Assembly: GCF_014635245.1 (NCBI RefSeq)
Contig: NZ_BMCP01000001.1
Span: 310,001-374,000, forward strand
From: Agaricicola taiwanensis
GTDB taxonomy: Bacteria; Pseudomonadota; Alphaproteobacteria; Rhizobiales; Methylopilaceae
Direction of reading: 5' to 3'
Length of the DNA stretch: 64,000 bases
Shown: positions 1-8,631 of the stretch, one piece after another
Layout: each line of letters begins with the position of its first letter
Numbering within the stretch: the first letter of the stretch is position 1
The notes under the pieces: generated by a model
The model's input: only the letters and a program-made list of their open reading frames with translations
The model's database searches: none
What the model was told of the DNA's origin: nothing
Translations under genes and position numbers: made by a program

Positions 1-80
1 CTCTGGCTGGAGAGGTCACGCTAAACGTGGCTGTATGCGGCACGCAATGTCTGATGACAGTGCCGGGAGGCTAGGCATCC

Positions 81-116
81 AAAAAAGAACAGGGCAGCAG
101 ATGCTGCCCCGTTTTT
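81..116. terminator. bidirectional intrinsic terminator
   Basis: An 8-bp perfect inverted repeat (92-99 with 102-109, GGGCAGCA/TGCTGCCC type) is flanked by an A-run at 81-86 and a T-run at 112-116. It can end transcription in both directions. On the minus strand it lies just after the stop codon of the large repeat-protein gene at 141. Confidence 0.75.
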
Positions 117-140
117 CTGACCACCGCCAAATCGTAACGA

Positions 141-3100
141 TCAGCTTCCGTTGGTCGGGCCGTCGTCCTCATCCCACCAGGAATCATAGCCGCCATCGAT
201 CCCGTATTCCGCCAGCGTCGGCGTGAAGCTCGCGAAGTAGTCCTCGGTCTCCATGTCTTCCTTGATGCCCAGCCAGGCCGTGACAGCAAACAAGGCGAAG
301 AAGGCCGCGACATTGAGGGTCATCATCAATCCTCCGCCGATGACGCCGATGCGGCCGATGATCCTGCCGACCTTTGCCTTGTCCCAGCCAAGGCGGGGAA
401 TACCACCGCTGGCATCTGTGAACATGGGTACCATGGATTGCAGATAGGAGGGGATCAATGTGGACGCATTCGCGGCGCCTGCGGCGAATGTCACGGCGGC
501 GAGTTCCTCCTCGCCTTCGTTCAGCAGCTGCATTCCCAGGTAAATGGATGCGCCCAGGATCAATCCACCACCCGTGGCGCCAACGAAACGCGCGAAATGC
601 TTGAAGTTTTCTACTCTCCTTTTGACCAGGTCTTCTGTCCAGGGTCGCTTGGAATAGTCTGGTTGCCCAGCTTTCGGATGATCGTCAGGATAAACCGCGT
701 TGGGATCGAGAGGATAATTTCCGCGATGGTAGCGCCAATTCTCACGTGTTTTGTTCCATTTGTCAGTGAGCTTCGCATTTCCTTCTTCACCGCGGACGCT
801 CCACGTCCAGGCCTCTCCTGACAGGCCGATGGTCTGAAGGCCGCTGCCGAGCGCCGACACGATGTCCGCAGGTTCGATATCACCGGCCGCACCCTTGGCG
901 ATCATGGCGCTTGCCGCGAGAACACCGCTGAACAGATGCATCGCGCCGGCTGCGAAGGTTTTGTGCAGACTGGCGTCATCGCTCAGCGGCCGCCACTTGG
1001 CGTATTTCAAGAATTCTTTTCTTCTATCCGCATACTTTGGATCATTCGCCCACTCCTCAAATTTCTTAAGCGAGAAGTCCAGCTTGCCGGTTCCTCGGAA
1101 CGTATCCCAAACGTTGCGAAGGCCGGTGATGATCTGAGCCGTCGATAGTCCTGCGTTATCACCGTTGATCAGGGGGCTGTCGGGATCTTCCTGCCGGATC
1201 TTGTCGATAACCTCGGTGAGCCGCTCCTCATCAAGGCTTCCGTCCTCTTTCAGGATGATGCCGACCAGTTCGTCGGCGTTCGTATTCTGGAAAGTGTAGC
1301 TCTGGATGTTGGCGTTGATATGCTCGCTCATCTCCCTCGGATCCGAGCCGTAGCTTGCGAAGATCGAGGCGCGGCCATTCAGCTGGAAGATGGCCTCTTC
1401 TTGCGTCAGCCCGCTTTCAACCAGCTTGGTCAGCGCATGTGGGTCTGCGACAAGAGCGTCGTAGGATGCAGTGATGAGATCGAAATACTTGCTGTCGGCG
1501 GGATCTATGGCCAGCATGTCGTCATATAGATTTTTGTTCTCGCCCGCTCCTACATTGGCGGTGATTGCCAAATCCATATAAGCGCCCAATGCGCCCATGA
1601 GCGGCCCTTCCATCTCAAGGAGTACCGCCTTCAGCTCGCCTTCGAGCCGCTCGCGTTCTTCTGTGTCGGAGTCGTCGAGCTCCTCGAGTTTCTTGGACAG
1701 ATCACGGAAACGATCGATCTTGTCTCCGATGTCGGCCTTTTCGATCATCTTGTCGAGGCCCCAGGCATCGTCGCGCATCGCATCAACCTTGTCGCCCAGG
1801 AATTCCTTCAACTTCGAGCTTTTGCCCGTGATTTCCTGAAGTTCCTCCATTTCACGTTCGGAAATGAAGGCCGATACATCGTCGTTTATCAGCTTGCCGA
1901 TGACCTTATCGATCTCAGCCATGACCTTCTGCGGATCGGTATGAAGTGTGATCTTGCCGCGTCCATAGTGGTTGGTGCCGTGGACAACGCCATATTCGGA
2001 ATAGTGCTGGATGCCGTCCCCGATGCGCTCCCGCATGATCATCAGCTCGAGCGCGGCGGCTGCACGTTCCTCGGTTGAATAGGCGTCGGGGTTGGCGATG
2101 AAGTCGCTCTTGTCGGCCGGCAGGCCGGCCTCGCTGATGATGCCGTAGTAGACGCTTTCCTGAAGCTGGTTCATGAAGTCTTCGAACTTGCCGAAATCGT
2201 CGCCGACGCCGTCCGCGAGGTTCTCCAGGTCCTCGATATCCGCTATCGCACCCGCGTCCGTCTCCGTCTTGAGGCTGGACCAGCCGTATTTGATGAAATC
2301 CTGGAAGCGGCCGGCTTCCGTGCCGTGCTGGGCGTGTGACTGCGGATCATTTCGATCGGCGCGGGTCCAGCCATCGATCTTTCCGTTGCCAATGGTCCCA
2401 CCACCCACGATCGGCTTGCCTTGCTCGTCGTAGCGCTCGATGTGGTTCAGGACTTCAATGGCGATGCGGGCAGCCGCGGGATCCTTATCGAAATCACCGA
2501 CGCGACTCTTGAGCGCTGCCTTGTCATTGGGCGCAAGGTTCGCCAGCAGCGGAAATTCTCTCACGAGTCTCTGAGCTTCTGCTTCCTCAGGCGTGGCGGG
2601 GGGCGGCCCTTCCGGCGCTTCATGGTCAGGCGGCATTCCGTTAGGCTGGCTGTCGCCTTTCAGGTTACCCCAGCCATATTTGAGGAAGTCCTGGAAGCGG
2701 CCGGACTCGGTGCCATGTTGGGCGTGAGACTGGTCGTCGGTGCGATCCCCGCGCGTCCAGCCATCGATCTTTCCGTTGCCCCTCTCGTCAGTGAACCTGG
2801 AAATCACTTCACCGTCTTCGTCGAAGTGCTCGATGTGGTTCAGCACGGCCACGGCAAGATAAATCTTCTTGCGTTCGTCCTTCACATCCTTGCCGATGAA
2901 TTCGAGCAGCGCCTTGCGATCCTTCTCGTGGAGCTGGCTGAAGACCAGGCTGTCCTCGGCGATCTCCTGGGCGGTGCGCTTGTCGATGTCAGGGATTTCG
3001 ACATCCGGCCCGAGAGGCCCGATCTCCGGTCGGTACTTATCGGTGTCGGACGGCGTCAGGTGCTCCGGCGGCGGTCCGAATTTCGGCGGCAGGCCATTAG

Positions 3101-4328
3101 GCAGGCTGTCGCCCTTGAGGTTGCCCCAGCCGTACTTCAGGAAGTCCTGGAAGCGGCCGGCCTCGGTACCGTGCACGGCTTCTGACTTGGAGTCATTGCG
3201 GTCGGCGCGGGTCCAGCCATCGATCACGCCCTCTCCGGTAGGCGAAATCGCGTCACCGTTCTCATTGTAGTGCTCGATATGGTTGAGCACGGCGACGGCG
3301 AGATAGACCTTCCGCCGCTCGTCCTTCACATCCTTGCCGATGAACTCCAGAAGGTCCTTGCGGTCCTTCTCATGAAGCTGGCTGTAGACCTTGCTGTCCC
3401 GGGCGATCTCTTCCGCCGTGCGGTGGTCGTCCTTCGGAATTTGTGTGTCCGGACCAAGAGGTCCTGCCACCCAGCCGTTCTCTTCGGGAGTTGGTTTGGG
3501 CTTCGGCTTCGGCTCGCTTCCCGGCGCGTTTTTGCCCTTGAGGACATCGGCGATCTCCTGGAAGCGGGTGCGGTCGGCCTCAGCGATCTCTTCGTTGTCA
3601 GCCATGCGCTGGAAGAAGACATAGGGTGTCTCGCCGTTGAGCTCCTCCGCCATCAGCGCTTCCGGATCGATCTCGCCGTTTTCGATCATCTCCTCCACGC
3701 GGCCGTCGTTGCCGAGGATGTCCTTGACGAACCACACTTGGTCTTCGGGCCTGAGGTGAAGGACGTCGAACAGCGAGACCTTGGTCATGATCGGAATGAG
3801 GCTGCCGCCGGCGGCGCGCCACTTGTTGACCTCCATGAAGTCGCCGACCTTGTCCATGCCGCCTTCGGCGATCTTTTTGATCTCTTCGGTGGCCTTGTCG
3901 CTGATCCACTTCGCGGCGCCGGTCGCGAACTTGATGTACTCCAGGTCGTAGCCGTTCTCCTGCAGGACTGCGAAATAACGGGTGTCGAACATCTCGATGG
4001 CGGTCTCGCCATCATCATTGGTGAGGCGGATGTCGATGCCGGCCTTGACCAGATGCTCGATGGCGGGAAGGCCGCCGTCGGTGGAGACCGCATAGTGCAG
4101 GAAGCTCCAGCCGTTCTGGCTGTCCACCCAGTTGATGTCGACGGTGCCGCTGTTGATGATCTGGACCGCCAGCTGCATGTTGCCGCTCTTGAGCGCGTCG
4201 CGCAGCTGAATCTCCGCCGCCGTACCCTGACGATCGGTTGACGCTTTGATCTGAAGCCCGAACAGCCCCTCAAGCCCATCCTCGCCCGATAGCGGCACGA
4301 AAGCTTGCCGACGCAACGCAGCGACCAT
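141..4328 (-). CDS. giant ankyrin/tandem-repeat protein with hydrophobic C-terminus (HrpF/HrpK-like?)
   Basis: This is a 1395-residue protein of unknown function. Residues ~30-135 look like ankyrin repeats (motifs such as SFLHYAVS and a DDGETAIEMF segment). Residues ~265-285 are Lys/Pro-rich (KPKPKPTP). Three tandem repeats follow at ~288-412, ~436-564 and ~584-686. Each has a helix ending in VLNHIEH/R, an acidic EF-hand-like loop, the signature IDGWTR(A/G)DR and the ending HGTE(A/S)GRFQDF. A charged helical middle section (~690-1110) leads to hydrophobic segments near 1120-1145, 1245-1268, 1275-1300 and 1320-1353. There is no N-terminal signal peptide. A strong Shine-Dalgarno (AAGGGGGAG on the minus strand) precedes the ATG. 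N-terminal repeats plus C-terminal hydrophobic segments recall HrpF/NolX/HrpK-type translocon or effector proteins, but that is inference. No secretion genes are in the window. Confidence 0.85.
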   Translation of the reverse strand: MVAALRRQAFVPLSGEDGLEGLFGLQIKASTDRQGTAAEIQLRDALKSGNMQLAVQIINSGTVDINWVDSQNGWSFLHYAVSTDGGLPAIEHLVKAGIDIRLTNDDGETAIEMFDTRYFAVLQENGYDLEYIKFATGAAKWISDKATEEIKKIAEGGMDKVGDFMEVNKWRAAGGSLIPIMTKVSLFDVLHLRPEDQVWFVKDILGNDGRVEEMIENGEIDPEALMAEELNGETPYVFFQRMADNEEIAEADRTRFQEIADVLKGKNAPGSEPKPKPKPTPEENGWVAGPLGPDTQIPKDDHRTAEEIARDSKVYSQLHEKDRKDLLEFIGKDVKDERRKVYLAVAVLNHIEHYNENGDAISPTGEGVIDGWTRADRNDSKSEAVHGTEAGRFQDFLKYGWGNLKGDSLPNGLPPKFGPPPEHLTPSDTDKYRPEIGPLGPDVEIPDIDKRTAQEIAEDSLVFSQLHEKDRKALLEFIGKDVKDERKKIYLAVAVLNHIEHFDEDGEVISRFTDERGNGKIDGWTRGDRTDDQSHAQHGTESGRFQDFLKYGWGNLKGDSQPNGMPPDHEAPEGPPPATPEEAEAQRLVREFPLLANLAPNDKAALKSRVGDFDKDPAAARIAIEVLNHIERYDEQGKPIVGGGTIGNGKIDGWTRADRNDPQSHAQHGTEAGRFQDFIKYGWSSLKTETDAGAIADIEDLENLADGVGDDFGKFEDFMNQLQESVYYGIISEAGLPADKSDFIANPDAYSTEERAAAALELMIMRERIGDGIQHYSEYGVVHGTNHYGRGKITLHTDPQKVMAEIDKVIGKLINDDVSAFISEREMEELQEITGKSSKLKEFLGDKVDAMRDDAWGLDKMIEKADIGDKIDRFRDLSKKLEELDDSDTEERERLEGELKAVLLEMEGPLMGALGAYMDLAITANVGAGENKNLYDDMLAIDPADSKYFDLITASYDALVADPHALTKLVESGLTQEEAIFQLNGRASIFASYGSDPREMSEHINANIQSYTFQNTNADELVGIILKEDGSLDEERLTEVIDKIRQEDPDSPLINGDNAGLSTAQIITGLRNVWDTFRGTGKLDFSLKKFEEWANDPKYADRRKEFLKYAKWRPLSDDASLHKTFAAGAMHLFSGVLAASAMIAKGAAGDIEPADIVSALGSGLQTIGLSGEAWTWSVRGEEGNAKLTDKWNKTRENWRYHRGNYPLDPNAVYPDDHPKAGQPDYSKRPWTEDLVKRRVENFKHFARFVGATGGGLILGASIYLGMQLLNEGEEELAAVTFAAGAANASTLIPSYLQSMVPMFTDASGGIPRLGWDKAKVGRIIGRIGVIGGGLMMTLNVAAFFALFAVTAWLGIKEDMETEDYFASFTPTLAEYGIDGGYDSWWDEDDGPTNGS
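2268..2575 (-). repeat. protein repeat unit 3 (diverged, shortened)
   Basis: It encodes residues ~584-686. It lacks the GPLGPD opening but keeps AIEVLNHIERYDEQG, GKIDGWTRADRND and HGTEAGRFQDFIKYGW. It is more diverged in its first half than units 1 and 2, so it is probably the older copy. Confidence 0.75.
2636..3021 (-). repeat. protein repeat unit 2 of the giant repeat protein
   Basis: It encodes residues ~436-564, from GPLGPDVEIP to GDSQPNG. It has the same order of segments as unit 1 and carries an acidic loop HFDEDGEVIS that resembles half an EF-hand. It is the closest relative of unit 1. Confidence 0.85.
3093..3465 (-). repeat. protein repeat unit 1 of the giant repeat protein
   Basis: It encodes residues ~288-412, beginning GPLGPDTQIP and ending GDSLPNG. 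It shares long stretches with unit 2, for example HEKDRK(D/A)LLEFIGKDVKDER, YLAVAVLNHIEH and FLKYGWGNLKGDS. The similarity is also visible at DNA level (for instance the segments around 2877-2900 and 3325-3348), which suggests a fairly recent tandem duplication. Confidence 0.85.
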
Positions 4329-4674
4329 AACCCACTCCCCCTTGGTTCGTGGCTTCGGCTGCCTTCATCTTCTGCGGATGTCCCTGGCGCTGTTGCGCAG
4401 CAGTCTGCGGCGAAGATGGCCTTTGGCAGGCGAAGCGTTCAGCGCAGACGGGTTAAGTTTGCGCTAAGCATGTCTGGCTCGGGGGATAGCAGCGCTTCAC
4501 AACAGTTTTGCGAAACATTGATGAAACGGATCAGGACTTTAGACGCGGGCGCCGCATTTCAGGGGTGTGGGAGCGGCCGTGTTGCTCTGACGCTATTCTC
4601 AGACGTGGCAAATCGCGGTAGGTAGAGAGCCAGAAGGACGCTCCGACCGGCGATCCACGCCCCCAGCGAGAGGC
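4329..4674. other. divergent intergenic region between the giant gene and miaB
   Basis: About 346 bp separate the two divergent start codons. A 106-residue reading frame here (4305-4625) has no recognisable domain and overlaps the giant gene's start, so it is not called. The region should hold both promoters, but no convincing -35/-10 pair or operator stood out by eye. Shine-Dalgarno sequences are visible at each end. Confidence 0.5.
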
Positions 4675-6057
4675 ATGACCGAAAGACCCCGCAAGCTCTA
4701 CGTCAAGTCGTACGGCTGCCAGATGAACGTCTACGACGCCCAGCGTATGGCCGATGCGCTTGCGCCGCAGGGCTATGTCGAGACAAACAGTGCCGACGAT
4801 GCGGACCTGATCGTTCTCAACACCTGCCATATCCGCGAGAAAGCCGCCGACAAGGTCTATTCCGAGCTTGGCCGTATCCGCGAGATGAAGGAAAACCGTG
4901 GCGAGGATGGCAAGGACGTCATGGTCGCGGTGGCCGGCTGCGTGGCCCAGGCCGAGGGAGCGGAGATCCTCAAGCGCGCCAAGGTGGTCGATCTTGTCGT
5001 AGGCCCGCAGGCCTACCACCGGCTGCCGCAGCTTCTGTCCGATGCCCGTTCCGGGAAGGTGGTCGACACCGATTTTCCCGTCGAAGACAAATTCCGTGTG
5101 TTGCCGGCACCCCGAGCGCGCGGCGTCACTTCCTTCCTGACGATCCAGGAGGGCTGCGATAAGTTCTGCACCTTCTGCGTCGTGCCCTACACCCGCGGCG
5201 CGGAAATGTCCCGGCCCGTGGCGGCTCTCGTCGCCGAAGCGGAGCGGCTGGCCGCGGCGGGCGTGCGCGAGCTGTCGCTGCTGGGGCAGAACGTCAACGC
5301 CTTCCATGGCGAAGGGCCGGACGGCAGGACCTGGGACTTGGCGCGGCTGCTGCACCGCCTGGCCGATATTCCCGGTATCGCCCGCCTGCGCTACATGACG
5401 AGCCATCCCAGGGATATGACCGACGATCTCATCAGGGCGCACCGCGACCTGCCGCAGGTCATGCCTTACCTGCATCTGCCGGTGCAGGCGGGCTCCGATC
5501 GCGTCCTTGATGAAATGAACCGCAAGCATGGCGCGGAGGAATACATCCGCATCATCGAGCGGATGCGCGAGGTGCGCCCCGATATCGCCATTTCCGGCGA
5601 CTTCATCGTCGGCTTCCCCGGTGAGACCGAGGCCGATTTCGAGGCCACCATGGATCTGGTCCGCACCGTCCGCTACGCCTCGGCCTTCTCCTTCAAATAT
5701 TCGCCGCGGCCGGGAACGCCGGCGGCCGACATGGACAGCCAGGTACCCGAGGCGGAAAAGGACCGCCGCCTCTATGCCCTCCAAGCCCTGCTGGAAGAGC
5801 AGCGCCAGGAGTTCAACCGCGCCTGCGCCGGCCGGGAACTGGACGTGCTTCTCGATCGTATTGGTCAACGTCCGGGCCAGCTCGCCGGCCGCTCGCCTTA
5901 TCTCCAACCCGTGCAGATCGACGGCGCGGGACATGCGGTGGGCGATATCGTGACCGTTCGGGTGACGGACGTCGCCCGCAACAGCTTTTTCGCCGTGCCT
6001 GTCAATGCCAAGCCTGCTGAGACCCGTGCAACCGATGTGATGGAGGCCACTGCTTGA
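4675..6057 (+). CDS. miaB: tRNA-2-methylthio-N6-dimethylallyladenosine synthase MiaB
   Basis: This is a radical-SAM methylthiotransferase that adds 2-methylthio to i6A37 of tRNAs reading UNN codons. It is 460 residues long, a normal length. The N-terminal UPF0004 domain carries the auxiliary-cluster cysteines C15 (YGCQMN), C51 (NTCHIREKA) and C89 (AGCVAQ). The radical-SAM CxxxCxxC cluster is C161/C165/C168 (GCDKFCTFC). The C-terminal ~65 residues form a TRAM domain. The start is the ATG preceded by GAGAGG. It opens a run of genes with 4-bp overlaps (miaB-phoH-ybeY), an order conserved in many Proteobacteria. Confidence 0.97.
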   Translation: MTERPRKLYVKSYGCQMNVYDAQRMADALAPQGYVETNSADDADLIVLNTCHIREKAADKVYSELGRIREMKENRGEDGKDVMVAVAGCVAQAEGAEILKRAKVVDLVVGPQAYHRLPQLLSDARSGKVVDTDFPVEDKFRVLPAPRARGVTSFLTIQEGCDKFCTFCVVPYTRGAEMSRPVAALVAEAERLAAAGVRELSLLGQNVNAFHGEGPDGRTWDLARLLHRLADIPGIARLRYMTSHPRDMTDDLIRAHRDLPQVMPYLHLPVQAGSDRVLDEMNRKHGAEEYIRIIERMREVRPDIAISGDFIVGFPGETEADFEATMDLVRTVRYASAFSFKYSPRPGTPAADMDSQVPEAEKDRRLYALQALLEEQRQEFNRACAGRELDVLLDRIGQRPGQLAGRSPYLQPVQIDGAGHAVGDIVTVRVTDVARNSFFAVPVNAKPAETRATDVMEATA

Positions 6058-7091
6058 GCGAGACCGCGTCTTGGGGTTCTACCTGGATCGCCGATTCCAA
6101 CGGCGATCAGGGCGGCGAGATTGTGCTGACGTTTGACGACAACAGGATAGCGAGTGCGCTCTACGGCAGCCACGACCAGAACCTCGCCTTCCTTGAACGC
6201 CGCCTTGGCATCAGCGCCACGCCGCGGGGCAATCTCCTTGCCATCCGTGGCCCACGTGAAGCCTGCGAACAGGCATCCAGCGTCCTTCGCAAGCTCCATG
6301 ACCGTATCCGCAAGGGTGGCAATGTAGCCCTGGGAGACGTGGACGGCGCCATTCGCCTCACCGCCGCGCAGGGGTCGCTCTTCCCCACCGCGCCGACGGC
6401 TGCCGAGCCGGCCGGCATCTTCGCTCAGCTGTCGACCCGCAAGAAGAGCGTTTCCGCCCGAACCCCTGCGCAGGATGCCTATATTCGCGCGTTCGGCCGC
6501 CACGAGCTCGTCTTCGGCGTCGGCCCCGCCGGCACCGGCAAGACCTATCTTGCCGTGGTCCATGCCGCCCAGCTGCTGGAACGCGGCGAGGTGGACCGCA
6601 TCATCCTCTCGCGTCCGGCGGTCGAGGCGGGTGAGCGTCTCGGGTTCCTTCCGGGCGACATGCGCGAGAAGGTCGATCCCTATCTGCGGCCGCTTTATGA
6701 TGCCTTGCACGATGTCATGCCGCCGGAACGTGTGGAGCGGGGGCTGCAGAACGGCATTATCGAGGTGGCGCCGCTGGCCTTCATGCGCGGCCGCACCCTG
6801 GCTCATGCGGCTGTCATCCTTGATGAAGCGCAGAATGCCACCTCCATGCAGATGAAGATGTTCCTGACACGCCTCGGTGAAGGATCGCGCATGGTCGTCA
6901 CCGGCGACCCAAGCCAGGTCGATCTTCCCAACGGCATGACGTCGGGCCTTGCCGAGGCCGTGCGCCTGCTGGACGGGGTCGAGGGCGTTTCCATCTGCCG
7001 TTTCACCGACGTCGATGTGGTGCGTCATGAACTTGTCGCCCGCATCGTCCGGGCCTATGAGGCGGCACCTCGCGCGGATGTGCGGGAATGA
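6054..7091 (+). CDS. ybeZ: PhoH-like ATPase (YbeZ)
   Basis: This is a P-loop ATPase of the PhoH family, thought to work with YbeY in RNA and ribosome maturation. It has 345 residues. Walker A is GPAGTGKT at 157-164 and Walker B is the ILDEAQNAT segment. The N-terminal ~90 residues resemble the usual KH-like extension. The start codon is TTG, overlapping the miaB stop as TTGA, with GGAGG upstream (6042-6046). The ybeY start overlaps its own stop by 4 bp, so translation of the three genes is probably coupled. Confidence 0.95.
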   Translation: MSETASWGSTWIADSNGDQGGEIVLTFDDNRIASALYGSHDQNLAFLERRLGISATPRGNLLAIRGPREACEQASSVLRKLHDRIRKGGNVALGDVDGAIRLTAAQGSLFPTAPTAAEPAGIFAQLSTRKKSVSARTPAQDAYIRAFGRHELVFGVGPAGTGKTYLAVVHAAQLLERGEVDRIILSRPAVEAGERLGFLPGDMREKVDPYLRPLYDALHDVMPPERVERGLQNGIIEVAPLAFMRGRTLAHAAVILDEAQNATSMQMKMFLTRLGEGSRMVVTGDPSQVDLPNGMTSGLAEAVRLLDGVEGVSICRFTDVDVVRHELVARIVRAYEAAPRADVRE

Positions 7092-7588
7092 CACCTGCCG
7101 CACCACCCGTCGTCGTCGATGTCGGAGTTGACTCATCGGTTTGGACCGATGTTCTCCCCGATGCCGAGGAAGTGGTTCGACGAGCCGTCGCGGCCGCGTT
7201 CACGGCCGCGAAGCTGACCGCTCGTCCCGACGCTGAACTGTCCGTCGTGCTCGCCGAGGATGCCGCCGTACAGGCGCTGAACCGGGATTTTCGCGGCAAG
7301 GACAGCCCCACCAATGTGCTATCCTTTCCCGGCGTCGAGGCGGATGCGACCGCAACCGCGCATCATCTCGGCGACGTGATCCTCGGCTACACCACCGTTG
7401 CCCGCGAGGCGGCGGATGAAAGCCGGCCCCTTCAACACCATATGGCTCATCTGGTGATCCATGGTGTCCTGCATCTCTTCGGCTATGATCATATGACGGA
7501 TGAAGACGCCGAAGAGATGGAAAACCATGAGCGCAACGCGCTCGCCTCCTTGGGAATACCAGATCCCTATGCCGATACGGATGTCTGA
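7088..7588 (+). CDS. ybeY: endoribonuclease YbeY
   Basis: This is a single-strand-specific metal-dependent RNase involved in 16S rRNA 3' maturation and 70S quality control. It has 166 residues. The metal-binding HxxxHxxxxxH motif is H125, H129 and H135 (HGVLHLFGYDH). The conserved upstream motif NRDFRGKDSPTNVLSFP is also intact. The ATG overlaps the phoH stop (ATGA), and the corC-like gene follows 11 bp downstream. Confidence 0.97.
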   Translation: MTPAAPPVVVDVGVDSSVWTDVLPDAEEVVRRAVAAAFTAAKLTARPDAELSVVLAEDAAVQALNRDFRGKDSPTNVLSFPGVEADATATAHHLGDVILGYTTVAREAADESRPLQHHMAHLVIHGVLHLFGYDHMTDEDAEEMENHERNALASLGIPDPYADTDV

Positions 7589-7599
7589 CCGAACCCGCT

Positions 7600-8631
7600 A
7601 TGTCCACCGACGATTCCAGTAGATCCAATACCGTTTCTGCCTCACCCGCGGGCCGTTCCAACGGCCTGATCGATCGCCTCCGCACCCTCCTCGGATTGAA
7701 GCCTTCAGCCTCCACCATTCGCGAGGATCTGGAAGACGCACTCACGGGAGCGCAGGTGCTGACGCCGGACTTCACGCCCGAAGAGCGGGCCATGCTGAAG
7801 AACGTGCTTGGGCTGAGAGGCTTGCGGGTCGATGACGTCATGGTGCCACGGCCGGACATCATCTCGGTGCCATCGGCCTCCTCCATCGGCGAGGTGCTCG
7901 ATATCTTCCGCTCCGCGGAACATTCCCGCCTGCCGGTCTATGGCGAGACGCTGGACGAGCCGCTCGGTATCGTCCACATCAAGGACCTCCTGGCCCATAT
8001 GACCGCGCAGGCGGTGGTGGAGGCCGACGCCGGGGCGCGCGGGTCCTATGACTTCACCAAGGTGGATCTCAGCCAGATCCTGAACGATCTCGACATCGTC
8101 CGTCAGGTCCTCTACGTCCCGCCCTCCATGCCGGCCATCGATCTTCTGGCGCAGATGCAGGCGACACGGGTTCATATGGCGCTTGTGATAGATGAATATG
8201 GCGGCACCGACGGGCTCGTCACCATTGAAGATCTAGTGGAAATGGTCGTCGGTGACATCGAGGATGAGCACGATGAGGACGCGGTCGTCATGATCCAGCC
8301 GGTCGGCGACGGATTCATCGCCGATGCGCGCGTGGCCCTCGAAGAAGTTGAAGCAATGCTCGGCATCGACTTCAAGGAGGAGGATGCCGCCGATGATGTT
8401 GATACCCTTGGCGGGCTGCTTGTCACCCTGGCTGGCCGTGTGCCGGTACGCGGTGAAATCGTCTCAGGTCCGTCGGAACTGGAATTCGAGGTTCTGGATG
8501 CCGACCCGCGGCGTATCAAGCGGGTGCGCATCGTCCGCCGTGTTGAGCCGATAGACGCCATGGAAGCGCGCTCGCGGGGGCAGGGGCGCGCCTCGAAGGA
8601 TAACGGCGCCGAGTACCGAGCCGAACTATGA
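7600..8631 (+). CDS. corC: CorC/HlyC-type CBS-domain protein
   Basis: This is a soluble member of the CorC/HlyC (YbeX) family, linked to Mg/Co efflux and ribosome or envelope homeostasis; the biochemical role is not settled. It has 343 residues. A CBS pair starts near residue 75 (VMVPRPDI) and includes the characteristic DEYGGTDGLVTIEDLVEM. A transporter-associated CorC_HlyC domain occupies the last ~90 residues. No transmembrane DUF21 domain is present. It lies between ybeY and lnt, the classical ybeY-ybeX-lnt order, and lnt begins on its stop codon. Confidence 0.93.
   Translation: MSTDDSSRSNTVSASPAGRSNGLIDRLRTLLGLKPSASTIREDLEDALTGAQVLTPDFTPEERAMLKNVLGLRGLRVDDVMVPRPDIISVPSASSIGEVLDIFRSAEHSRLPVYGETLDEPLGIVHIKDLLAHMTAQAVVEADAGARGSYDFTKVDLSQILNDLDIVRQVLYVPPSMPAIDLLAQMQATRVHMALVIDEYGGTDGLVTIEDLVEMVVGDIEDEHDEDAVVMIQPVGDGFIADARVALEEVEAMLGIDFKEEDAADDVDTLGGLLVTLAGRVPVRGEIVSGPSELEFEVLDADPRRIKRVRIVRRVEPIDAMEARSRGQGRASKDNGAEYRAEL

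Noticed and set aside
4305..4625. 106-residue plus-strand frame upstream of miaB
   Set aside because: It overlaps the start of the giant gene, has no domain and lacks a ribosome-binding site.
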